In this document: positions 10,209 to 20,503 of the stretch, piece by piece
Position numbering within the stretch: position 1 is the first letter of the stretch
Layout: every line of letters starts with the position of its first letter
Source: Neocallimastix lanati (nom. inval.)
Taxonomy: Eukaryota; Neocallimastigomycota; Neocallimastigomycetes; Neocallimastigales; Neocallimastigaceae
NCBI GenBank assembly: GCA_016946835.1
Contig: JACVTC010000175.1
Location: 210,001-250,000 of the forward strand
Direction of reading: 5' to 3'
Length of the DNA: 40,000 nt
The notes under the pieces: generated by a model
The model's database searches: none
The model's input: only the letters and a program-made list of their open reading frames with translations
Told to the model about the DNA's origin: nothing
Translations under genes and position numbers: made by a program

Positions 10209-13127
10209 ATGAATTTAAATCAAAAATTGGAAAAAGAATTTTTAAAGGTTTTAAAATTAGAAAACCAAGAAGAAATAAATGAATTTATCATAAGTAATTT
10301 TAATTTTGTTAAGAAAATAAATGAAAATGAAAATGAAAATAATATTAAAGAGTTAAATAAATTATATTATGAACTTTTAATATTTACTCAACAAGTTAGA
10401 GGTTCTAATACTGCCATAAATTCAATTATTAATTCTTATAATATTAAAAAAAGCTGTGAGATATCTACCAATAAAAACTCTTTATTTTATTTTTCATTAA
10501 TAAATAACAATTTTAAAATAGCTAATTTATTATTAAGAAAAGAGTGTTATATCAAAACAATTTTTGAAGATATATTACTTGACACCATCAAAGAAGACAC
10601 TATTACAAAAGAAAATTTAAAATATTTATTAAATAAAGGTTTTTCACCTCATATTGAAAAATGGAATGCAGCCAATGCATTATCTTTATTATTAGAAAAT
10701 AATAAAAGTAATTTAATTATTGATATTTTAAATTACTATATTTTTGAAAATAATAAAGTTATCTTAAATTTATTATTTATTTATCAAAAACACAGGTCTT
10801 TATCAAAGCAGCAAATACAATACTATATAAAAAATGGAAAAGAAATAAAAATTTCAAAGAATGATCTTGAAAAATTAATTGAAATTGATAATTTAGAAAT
10901 TTTTAATTATATATTATGTTTTTGTAAGGAATTTTTGGGTGATATTTTATTATTAGCAGTTGAAAATAGAGGAAGTAAGCAGATATTAGATTATTTAATT
11001 AAAAGAGTAGATATTAATACAACTAATGAATATGGTGATAATGCATTAATGATAGCTTGTTCTAAAAATGATAATTTTGATATGATAAAATATTTAATTG
11101 AAAATGGAGCAGATATTAATGAAATTAATGAAGATGGTGAAAGTGCATTAATGAATAGTTGCTCTTTAGATAACTCTAATATTGAAATAGTAAAATATTT
11201 AGTTGAAAATGGTGCAGATATTAATGAAGTTAATGAAGATGGTGAAAATGCATTAATGAAGGCATGCTCTTTAGATAATATTAATTTTGAAATAGTAAAA
11301 TATTTAATTGAAAATGATGCAGATATTAATGTAGTTAATGAAGATGGTGATAGTGTATTAATGAAGGCTTGTTCTTTAGATAATGCTAATATTGAAATAG
11401 TAAAATATTTAGTTGAAAATGGTGTAGATATTAATATTATTAATGAATATGGAGATAATGCATTACTGAGTGCCTTTTCTTGCTATAATATTAATATTGA
11501 ATTAATAAAATATTTAATTGATAATGGTGTTGATATCAATGTCACTAATAATAATGGTGAAAATGCATTAATTATAGCTTGTTCTCGTAATAATATTGAA
11601 GTAATAAACTATTTAATTGAAAACGGAGCAAACATCAATAACACAAATAGTAATGGCGAAAACGGATTAATTATAGCCTTTTCTCATAATTATATTGAAG
11701 TAATAAAGTGTTTAATTGAAAATGGAGCTGATATTAATATTACTGATAGTAATGGTGAAACTATATTAATTATGGCCTGTTCCCGTAATAATATTGAAAT
11801 TATTAAATATCTCATTGAAAATGGTGCTGATGTTAATATTAAAAATAAATATGGTGATTCTGCATTAATAAAATTATGTTCCAGTAAATATAACTGTGAT
11901 ATTAAAATGATAAAAAAATTAATTGAAAGTGGAGCAAATATCAATACCAAAAATAATGATGGTGAAAGTGCTCTTATGAAAGTATGCTCTTTAGATAACA
12001 CTAATATTGAAATAGTAGAATATTTAGTTAAAAATGGAGCCGATATAAATGCTACTGATAAGTATAATGAAAGTGTACTGATGAAGATTTGTTCTTTAAA
12101 TAATGCTAATATTGAAATTATTAAATATTTGATTGAAAAGGGAGCAGATGTTAATATCCTTAATAAATATAAAGAAAGTGCATTAATGAAGGCCTTTTCT
12201 AATGAAAGAAATATTGAAATAGTAAAATATTTAATAAAAAATGGAGCAGATATTAAAATTAATATTACTAATAGAGATAATAATACTCTATTAATGATTT
12301 TCTGTAGTAGTCATACTGATTTTGATATGGTAAAATATTTAGTTAAAAATAAAGTAGATATTAATGCAACTAATAGTAACGGAGAAAATGCGCTAATGTT
12401 AGCTTGTTCTAAAGTTGATAATTTTGAAATAATAAAATATTTAATTGAAAATGGAGCAAATGTCAACAATACCGATAATGATGGTAATAATGTATTAATG
12501 AAAGCATGTTCATTAGATGATGTTAATATTAAAATAATAAAATATTTAATTGAAAATAAAGCAAATGTTCAAACGACTAATAAAAATGGTGATTCTCCAT
12601 TAATAACTTTATGTTCCAATCGTCATATTCAAATTAATGTAGTGAAATGTCTTATTGAAAATGGAGTCAATATTAATGCCACTAATAAAAAGGGTGATAC
12701 TGCATTAATGAGTGTCTGCTGTAATAATAATTATCGCGAAAATATCGAAGTCATAAAATTTTTAATTAAAAACGGGGCGGATATAAATCTCACTGATAAT
12801 AATGGTAATAATGTATTAATGATGGCTTGTTCTAAAAGTTTTACACATTTGGATATAGTGAAGTATTTAATTGATAATGGAGTAGATATTAATGCTACTA
12901 ATAAAAATGGTGATTCTTCATTAATGATTTTTTGTTCAAATCTAAATATATATATTAAAGTGGTAGAATGTTTAATTGAGAATGGTGCTGATATTAATAC
13001 AATTAATAAAAAGGGTAATACTGCATTAATGAATGCTTATTCAAATTATTATTATCATAAAAATGATGACGTAATCAAATATTTAATAGAAAATGGAGCA
13101 GATACCACAAACTGCAGTTATGTATGA
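10209..13127 (+). CDS. Ankyrin-repeat protein, 972 aa, intronless
   Basis: A single uninterrupted frame from ATG to TGA. Residues 1 to about 270 form a helical N-terminal region with degenerate ankyrin-like segments (NSLFYFSLINNNFKIANLLL). From about residue 275 to the end there are about 20 regular ankyrin repeats of 33-37 aa with the local consensus GADIN-x2-N-x2-GE-x-ALM-x-ACS and NIEIVKYLIENGADIN. The conserved Cys-Ser at the start of the first helix is specific to this protein, in place of the usual AA-GH. There is no signal peptide or transmembrane segment, so it is probably an intracellular scaffold or partner-binding protein; the partner is unknown. Neighbouring repeats are similar at the DNA level, pointing to internal duplication. 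Absence of introns contrasts with the LRR genes in the same window. The first ATG is chosen because only A+T-rich, non-coding sequence precedes it. Confidence 0.93.
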   Translation: MNLNQKLEKEFLKVLKLENQEEINEFIISNFNFVKKINENENENNIKELNKLYYELLIFTQQVRGSNTAINSIINSYNIKKSCEISTNKNSLFYFSLINNNFKIANLLLRKECYIKTIFEDILLDTIKEDTITKENLKYLLNKGFSPHIEKWNAANALSLLLENNKSNLIIDILNYYIFENNKVILNLLFIYQKHRSLSKQQIQYYIKNGKEIKISKNDLEKLIEIDNLEIFNYILCFCKEFLGDILLLAVENRGSKQILDYLIKRVDINTTNEYGDNALMIACSKNDNFDMIKYLIENGADINEINEDGESALMNSCSLDNSNIEIVKYLVENGADINEVNEDGENALMKACSLDNINFEIVKYLIENDADINVVNEDGDSVLMKACSLDNANIEIVKYLVENGVDINIINEYGDNALLSAFSCYNINIELIKYLIDNGVDINVTNNNGENALIIACSRNNIEVINYLIENGANINNTNSNGENGLIIAFSHNYIEVIKCLIENGADINITDSNGETILIMACSRNNIEIIKYLIENGADVNIKNKYGDSALIKLCSSKYNCDIKMIKKLIESGANINTKNNDGESALMKVCSLDNTNIEIVEYLVKNGADINATDKYNESVLMKICSLNNANIEIIKYLIEKGADVNILNKYKESALMKAFSNERNIEIVKYLIKNGADIKINITNRDNNTLLMIFCSSHTDFDMVKYLVKNKVDINATNSNGENALMLACSKVDNFEIIKYLIENGANVNNTDNDGNNVLMKACSLDDVNIKIIKYLIENKANVQTTNKNGDSPLITLCSNRHIQINVVKCLIENGVNINATNKKGDTALMSVCCNNNYRENIEVIKFLIKNGADINLTDNNGNNVLMMACSKSFTHLDIVKYLIDNGVDINATNKNGDSSLMIFCSNLNIYIKVVECLIENGADINTINKKGNTALMNAYSNYYYHKNDDVIKYLIENGADTTNCSYV

Positions 13128-14474
13128 ACGCCTTTTCAATATTCTTTATATATTTTTAAAAATTTTAAGTTTTAGTTTTTATTTTTATTTTTTATTTTTT
13201 TTATAAATATATAATTTATATCTTTACATTTAAATGTTAAATCTATTATTTTAATTTATTATTTAAATAAAAATTGAAATATATTATATTTTAGTTAAAA
13301 TAATAATAATAATGTTTCTATATTTTTAAATATTGTTTTTACATTTTTTTATTTTAAAAAAAAAAAGTAATGTTTTAAAAGAAAACAAGTACTGATATTT
13401 TAACTTAAAAAAAAAAATATTTCTTCTAATGATTAAAATTTCTATAATATAAAAATATTTAGTAGATATATGAATATATATAATTAAATGTTATTTTATC
13501 ATTATTATTGATATTTTATTGGATTTCATTTATTTATTATTCTTCAATAAATGTTAAAATATAATTTTGATAAATATTATTTATTTATTTATTAATTTAA
13601 AACAATTATAAGCAAATAAAAATTGAATAAACTAATTTTTAATATTTTAATATTACAATAATTAAAAAAATTGATATTTAATAAAACATTTTTTAATATA
13701 TATATTAATAATTTATATAATATTATTTATTTATTAATGTTATTCTTTTATTTAAAAAAAAAAAAAAAGTATATTATATATATATAAAAGATAAAAAATT
13801 AAAATATAAAACATCAATTTTTTAAAAAATGATTCATTTATATTTAAATTTAATTCATACTATTAATTAAAAATTATAAGAACTAATTATTATTTTTTTT
13901 TTTTTAATTATTTATAGTAATATAATACATTATATAATATATTATCAATATACTTTAAAGTAAAAAAAAAAAAAAAAAAATATTACATAAAATATTATTA
14001 TTTATGTATTCTACAATAACTTTTAGTAGTATTAACATTGCATAGAATTTATAATATACAGATTTTTTTATATATAAATTATTATTATTTAGTAATATTT
14101 AGGTATATTATTAATGATTATATACTTTTAAAAAAAAATTTAAAGAAATAATTTAATAGTTTTCTATAAATTTATTCAAAATAAAAAGACTCTCAAATAT
14201 ATAAATTAATTAAAAATATATATTTTTTTATTTAATTTAATATCTTTTTTTTTTTTTTTTTAAAAAAAATACCAAATTATAAAAAATATTTAATTTAAAA
14301 TTAAAAAATTGGAGGTATATATAATGCATTGGATTTACTTTTTTTTTTACTATCATTATTAAATTTTTACAGAAATATATAATAAATTATTATAATTAAA
14401 ATAATTATTAAACGAGATATTATATAATTTTATTAAATATTTATTATTTATTTTCATTGTTTATATAACTATTT

Positions 14475-14510
<36 letters not shown>

Positions 14511-14869
14511 AAAAAAAAAAAAAGACTTTTTAATAATAATTATCTATTGAATGCTATTAATAAATTTAATAAAGACTTGTTAATAATAATTATCTATTGA
14601 ATGCTATTAATAAATTTAATAAAGACTTTTTCCAATGAAAACTATCCAAAATTATATAAACTAAGCAAGATTTGTAAATATTTTTGAATAATTTCTCAGT
14701 TTTCATTCTAATTGAATATTTTTTATAACAGATAGAAAATTCTAGTTCATAGTTTTTTTCTTATATTTTAAACCAAAAAAAAAAAAAAAATTTTTTTAAG
14801 GACAATTATTAGTTGTTATATATATTTTATATCTATTTTTATTCTTATTTTTATTTTCTTTTTATTTTT

Positions 14870-14914
<45 letters not shown>

Positions 14915-15471
14915 ATATTAGTATACATAATTATTATTATAATAATAATAATAATAATAATAACAATAACAATAAAAATTAATATATATATATTTTTTTT
15001 TGTTTTTATTTATATTGTTTTTATTATAAGATAAATTATAATGAATTCTCAGACTATAGTAATTTTATTTTTAAAATAATAATAATGTGAAATTTTATTG
15101 TTAAATATTAAATACAAAGATTATAATTCCTAAATAAAAGTTAATTTTTTAAAATTATTAAATTAAAAAAAAAAAAAAATTATTATATCCTTAAATAATT
15201 AATTTTAAATATCTTACAAATAGATAATGATTGAATAAAAATTGTTAAAATTGTAATTATTTTTGTAAAATAAATCTATAATAATAATTATACAATTTTT
15301 TATATTCAGTAATATTACTCAATTAAATATCTTTTATTAGCAAATAAATTAAATTTTCTATTATAAAATATTTCATCAGTAAAATCTATTAAGTCAACAT
15401 AAAATATTGTTATAAATTACTGTTTAATATTATATTAGAATTAAAAAAAAAAAAATATCTATTACATATAT
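13128..15471. other. Long intergenic region
   Basis: About 2.3 kb with no supported gene. It holds many poly-A/T tracts (e.g. 14480-14508 poly-A, 14871-14910 poly-T), an (AAT)n run near 14937-14962 and a 50-bp tandem duplication at 14521-14630. The open stretch at 14813-15034 is only translated homopolymer and is rejected as a gene. Confidence 0.6.
14521..14630. repeat. 50-bp tandem duplication
   Basis: Copies at 14521-14570 and 14571-14620 start AAAGACTT and end AATAAATTTAAT. A third partial copy (AAAGACTTTT) begins at 14621. Copies 1 and 2 differ at one base near position 9. No coding meaning is seen. Confidence 0.9.
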
Positions 15472-16128
15472 TTATATTTTACGTTTACATATATCATAAA
15501 ATGGACAATTTTCACAAGACGGTTTTTTTTTACAATATTCAATTCCTTGTCTTAATATTAGCCAATGATACCAGCCATATATTTTATAATCCTTTTCAAT
15601 ACCTTTTTCAAAAAAACTTCGAATTTCGGAATCATCTTTAAATGAAAAACCTAACCTCTCCAATAATCTTCTTGTATAAGCATCAATAACAAAGGAAGGC
15701 TTATGAAAAACATAGACTAAAATTGCATCAGCAGTTTCAGGTCCAATACCTTTTATAGCAAGTAATTCTTTTCTGAGTTCTGTTTTACCTATTTTCATAA
15801 CTGATTCTACATTATATTTATATTTACCATACCATTCTGTCAAATATTTAATTGTTTTTGCTTTTCTTTTACAAAACCCACAAGGTCGTATTAGATCTTC
15901 TAATTTTTCAATTTTCATTTTTAACACATCTCTTGGTGTCATTTTTTTTAATGACGCTGTTATCTTTTCAACCGATGACCAGGTTGTATTTTGTACAAGA
16001 ATTGATTGTACCATTACGATGTATGAATCACCTGGCCACCACGGTGGATCTCCAAATTCATCTTTCAATTTATCATATATTTCCTTAGGAGTCAATTTAC
16101 AACTTTTTTTTTTTGAAATTTTAGGCAT
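15472..16128 (-). CDS. HhH-GPD DNA glycosylase related to endonuclease III, with 4Fe-4S motif
   Basis: Intronless, 218 aa. It resembles the bacterial/archaeal endonuclease III-related family (COG2231-like). Motifs in order: SILVQNTTW near residues 42-50; LIRPCGFCKRKAK (79-91); the helix-hairpin-helix LLAIKGIGPETADAIL (122-137); VIDAYTRRLLERLG (147-160), with Asp149 aligning with the catalytic Asp of Nth; and a C-terminal Cys-x5-Cys-x2-Cys-x5-Cys cluster (199, 205, 208, 214) for a 4Fe-4S cluster. The residue aligning with the Schiff-base Lys of Nth is Glu131, which predicts a monofunctional base-excision glycosylase without lyase activity; the substrate base is not known. The length matches small prokaryotic members and there is no targeting peptide. 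Family type plus lack of introns suggest acquisition from bacteria. The first Met is used; the next in-frame Met is internal. Confidence 0.88.
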   Translation of the reverse strand: MPKISKKKSCKLTPKEIYDKLKDEFGDPPWWPGDSYIVMVQSILVQNTTWSSVEKITASLKKMTPRDVLKMKIEKLEDLIRPCGFCKRKAKTIKYLTEWYGKYKYNVESVMKIGKTELRKELLAIKGIGPETADAILVYVFHKPSFVIDAYTRRLLERLGFSFKDDSEIRSFFEKGIEKDYKIYGWYHWLILRQGIEYCKKKPSCENCPFYDICKRKI

Positions 16129-16704
16129 TATTAAAGATTATTTTTTAAAAATTATTTTATTTTATTTTTTTTTTTTTTTTAAAAAAATAAAATATTTATT
16201 CTCAATTGTTATATGCTCATATTATTTATTAGTTTTTTTTTTTTTTTTTTTTTTTTAATTTTTATTTTTATTTTTTAATTTATTTATTTATTTATTATAT
16301 ATTTATTATTTATTTATTTATTTATTTTAATAAATTATTTTTATAATCAAATTTTTTGAAAAATATAAATAAAATGAATTTTATAAAAAAATTATATATA
16401 TTTTTTAATATAAATATCATAATATATTATTTATTTATATTTTTAAAATATTGATTAATAAATCATTTTATATATGGTATAATCATATTAATATTTTTAG
16501 TTTTAAAATTATTTAAATTAAATGAAATAGATATTTTAATATAGATAATTGATTTTGTAAAAATAAAGTTAACTCAAAAAAATTAGATTGTAATAAAAAA
16601 TAATTTTCGAGGTAAAACTTTTAGTTTAAAAAACTAATAATAATTTTTTTTTATTTTATATTTTTTATTTTATATATTTATATTTTTATTTTTATTTTTA
16701 TTTT

Positions 16705-16754
<50 letters not shown>

Positions 16755-16791
16755 TTTTTTATTAATTTTAAAATTTTATAATAATTATAAA

Positions 16792-16828
<37 letters not shown>

Positions 16829-16979
16829 TTTTTTATTAATTTTAAAATTTTATAATAATTATAAAGTATTTTTTTTTTTTTTTTTTTTTCATATATCCTA
16901 ATTTGTCATTAACTAATATAAGTGAAGGCTTTAGAATAAATCTATTATAAAAAGTTTTATTAATATATAAGAAATACAG

Positions 16980-17023
<44 letters not shown>

Positions 17024-17379
17024 CTACCCTCTCTTTTGGATAGTTTTAATTAATGTTCAGAAACTTAAAAAATTGAAAAAAGGATTAATTTAATTATTTA
17101 ATTTGAATTATGTATCCTTAGATTATAAAACAGATTTTTATTAATAAGTCATATTTTTTCCCCAATTTAAAATTAAAATCTGGAGGCTACATTTTTCAAA
17201 TATCTGCATATTTTTTTTTATTTTTTTATATACTGATTTAATGATTATTTTGTATCTTATAATTTAAAAACATATAATGATTGCAAATTTTATTTTTTTA
17301 ATAAATATTTTTGGGCAGTGAACAATTTTATTTCTCTTAATATTAAAAAATTTTAAAAAAATTATTTTTTTTAAAAGTT
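16129..17379. other. Intergenic; no gene seen
   Basis: Spacer between the divergent glycosylase and the two-exon gene. It contains (TTTA)n at 16270-16330, several poly-T runs (16230-16257, 16707-16750, 16795-16824), a 42-nt poly-A near 16980-17021 and a tandem duplication at 16751-16868. No coding signal was found. Confidence 0.55.
16751..16868. repeat. 74-bp tandem duplication including a poly-T tract
   Basis: A 44-base segment starting TACATTTTTTATTAATTTTA and ending ATAATTATAAAGTA occurs at 16751-16794 and again at 16825-16868. Each copy is preceded and followed by a long T run. The period is 74 bp. Confidence 0.85.
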
Positions 17380-17563
17380 ATGATCATGGCATCAAATTCT
17401 GATAATAAAAATAATCATAATCTAAAAAAAATTCAAGACATATTTAGAAGTAATACTAAAATTAATAATGGAAAACTTTATCGCCAATCTACTAATTTTG
17501 AAATATTGAATGATATTACTTCATTGAATGTTGTATGTTTTATTGGAAATAATAATTATGAAG

Positions 17564-17596
<33 letters not shown>

Positions 17597-18550
17597 TATT
17601 GAAAAAGAATAATACAAGCGATACACTTCCATTAATACCTTTGCCATTACATTACATTGAAGATAAAGATGAATATGTTTGTTTACCATATTTTGATGTA
17701 AATAGAAATATATATGTTGATTTTTATACAGGGAAAGATATTGATATTAATTTAAAATATGGTTTACTTAACCTTTATCTAACCATTCATAGAGACTTGA
17801 AATAGTAATTTATAATGAATATATATATATATATATATATATTTTAATATTCAAATTATAATTTTTAAATATAAAAGTATAAAATATTTAAACAATAATT
17901 AATATTATTATTAATGTAATAATATATTTATTTTTTTTTTTTTTTTTACTTTTATAAAAATTATTTATATATATATATGGTAAAAATTATTTATTTTAAA
18001 ATTTATATTACAAAAAGTCAATATATTTGGAATGATCCATCATTTTTTCCATTTACATTGGAATTACAATGGTGTTTTGACTTCAGACAAACAAATAAAT
18101 TAATTAAAAAATTAGAATTGAATGTAATTAAAGACGAAGAAGATAATTATAATAATTATAATTATTTTCAATCCTTTTTTGGTAATGAAGCTATAATTAA
18201 TTCTATTACTTGGTATGTTCATTCTGGATTAACCTATAGCATCTTAAATGATTCACCATTAACTTATTATACTTTTAATAATGAAAATAATACAGATAAA
18301 AATAATGTTTATTTATGTAGTAGAGAGGATTATAAATTAGAAAAAAAAAGCGATCCTTCATACAATGAATATTATTATAAAAATATTAAAAAACCAAAAA
18401 AAGCAAATTTAGTAAGCATTAAAGATGATATCCACTTTAATGGAATTCCAATAGTTGACTATGATAAAAATTTAAATAATTCCTATTTATGGCAAAGATT
18501 ACCAAAGGATACATATCAAAATAAAAATATTAATAATTATAGCAATAAAT

Positions 18551-18590
<40 letters not shown>

Positions 18591-18792
18591 AAATAGAAAC
18601 AACAATAATAATGATAATGATAATAATAATAATAATGAAAATAGAAATAACAATAATAATGATAATAATAATATTAATGATGATACTACACAAAAAAATG
18701 AAATTAATTATGAAAAAGGTTCTGTTAAAGTAGATTTAACCAATTCAACATATGGAAAAAATGGATTTATATTAAAAGAAGGTTTACTATAA
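17380..18792 (+). CDS. Hypothetical two-exon protein, 399 aa
   Basis: Exon 1 is 17380-17804 and exon 2 is 18018-18792, separated by a 213-nt GT-AG intron (GTAATT ... AAAAAG). Joining them keeps one frame of 400 codons ending in TAA and turns HRDLK into HRDLKYQYIWNDPSFFPF. An ATG two codons downstream (17386, MASNSDN) is an alternative start. Visible parts: a low-complexity N-terminus, an Asn run at about 67-76, a hydrophobic and aromatic-rich core (LPLHYIEDKDEYVCLPYFD, then FTLELQWCFDF and SITWYVHSGLTYSI), two Asn/Asp-rich stretches encoded by (AAT)n near 18556-18680, and the tail GFILKEGLL. There is no signal peptide or clear membrane helix. I do not recognise the family. The core looks folded, so this is probably a real cytosolic protein rather than a chance frame. 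Confidence 0.65.
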
Positions 18793-19039
18793 CTAATAAT
18801 AATTATATTAATTCAAATATATTTATTAATTATAATAATAATTTTTATTTATTTATTTATTCTTTTTTTTTTTTTTTTACATTACATTATATTATATATA
18901 TTATTATATTATATTATGTTACATTATTTATTCATTTATTTTATATATAAACATATTTATATGAAAAAAAAAAAAAAAAGGAATTTTTTTAAATAATCAT
19001 TATTATAAGGATTATCTTAATATTTTTGAAAAGAAAAAT

Positions 19040-20339
19040 ATGACTTACGTAGGAGAAGCTATTAATTTTTTAAATTTTAAGCTATTTTATGTTAATTGTA
19101 CGTTAATGTCAGATTGGAAAATGACGCCTCGGTTAAATAAATTATTAAAAGAATTTTCAATGGTCAATAATGATCAAATATTGCTCCATAAGGAGGAAGA
19201 GTTAGAAAAAAAATTTAAATATTTGATAAAAAAAAAAGCAATAATTGTCTGACAATATTAATTTCAAAATTTGATAGAAATGAATTTAATTATGATATAT
19301 TATCGAAAATAAGAAGTAAATGTAATATATTCAAAGGTAATAAAATTATAAAGTTTTTTTGTTATGATTATAGGTTATACATATAATCTAGAATCATATA
19401 AATAAAAATTATAAATTAAAAAAGTATACAAATAATTTATTAAAAATAAATAAATTATTAAATAATAAATTATCTATTTTGTTTTTTATTACTATTATTT
19501 TTTTATTAAATATAAATTTTTTTTTTAGTATAAAATAAATAAATTTAATGACTTTATTTTTTTATATATTATTATTTTATATTTTAAGATTCTAACGGGT
19601 TAGAGGAATTTAAAGATAATGAAACCGGACTTATTAAATTCTATGTTAAAAAAGATATTATGATAAAACATAGTAGATACTTTATGTCCTTATTTGGTCC
19701 CTCAAATTCGTTGCGGTTTATTGAACAAAAAACGGAAGAATTAATATTAAAAAATGTGGATTATATTTCATTTTATCAAATTTTATTTTTTTGTCATTAT
19801 GATTATCTTCCAAAGCAAGTCACCTATAACGAGTATGATTGGGTAGCTTTACTTTTTACATCTTCAAGATTTTTATTTAACGATATTTCAAATTATTGTG
19901 GATATCAACTAAAATCATTAATTACTCTAGAAAATATCGATGAATTTTATGAATATGCTATTGTAATTAATAAAAAAATATTTTTTTATTTTTTAAATAT
20001 ATAATAATAATAATATTTTTTATAAGAATAATCTAATTATTATTAAAAAACTGATTATATTTTTATTAAAAATATATACAAAGGTAAATAAGTCTACACA
20101 ACTAATTAAGCATTGTAAAATGATGAAAATGTTTAAAGAATCAAATAGTATTGTAGAAGTAGTAATATTTAAGTATTTTTATTATTTATTTATTTATTTA
20201 TTTATTATTTATTTATTTATATATTTATATATTTATATATATATATATATTTATTTATTATTAGAAATATATATATATATATACATATATCTATATATTT
20301 TTAATTGATTATATTTAGAATATGGATAAAAACTTTTAA
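19040..20339 (+). CDS. BTB/POZ-domain protein, multi-exon, with an apparent frameshift
   Basis: Exons are 19040-19336, 19589-19962, about 20084-20162 and possibly 20319-20339. Introns 19337-19588 (GTAATA ... TTTTAAG, phase 1) and 19963-20083 (GTAATT ... ACAAAG, phase 0) join cleanly, giving NIFKDSNGLEEF and YEYAIVNKSTQLIKHC. Exon 2 encodes a BTB/POZ fold: FYVKKDIMIKHSRYFMSLFG, then ELILKNVDYISFYQILFFCH and LLFTSSRFLFNDISNYCGYQ, with the BACK-like start LITLENIDEFYEYA. Exon 1 is helical (NKLLKEFSMVNNDQILLHKE, then FDRNEFNYDIL) and could be ARM/HEAT-like. Exon 1 is not open throughout: the frame shifts at the ten-A run 19228-19237 (KYLIKKK to SNNCLTILISKF). That is one base out, either an assembly error in a homopolymer or a real inactivating indel. 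The last exon and stop (NMDKNF at 20319-20339) are tentative. BTB proteins commonly dimerise and act as Cullin-3 adaptors; that role is inference. Confidence 0.6.
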
Positions 20340-20503
20340 TATTTTTATTTTTATTTTTGTTAATATTATATACATTTAATAAAATATTCAACATTTTATT
20401 CATCTATTAATAATTAATATTACCTATATAATATTATGTTATATAAAAGAGTGAGTATAGAAAAGCTAACGAAGACAACTTTTGTAACCCTAATGATTAT
20501 ATT

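Noticed and set aside
11690-12001. 103-aa minus-strand ORF
   Set aside because: It is a shadow of the ankyrin repeats.
14813-15034. 73-aa ORF
   Set aside because: It consists of poly-Phe and poly-Ile from poly-T and (AAT)n runs; no protein-like composition.
15852-16258. Two plus-strand ORFs of 78-79 aa
   Set aside because: They are antisense to the DNA glycosylase or run into poly-T; no independent support.
20120-20308. 62-aa ORF read as a separate gene
   Set aside because: Its first part is the third exon of the BTB gene, in phase with the intron at 19963-20083. The rest is translated (TTTA)n and (TA)n repeats, probably intron.
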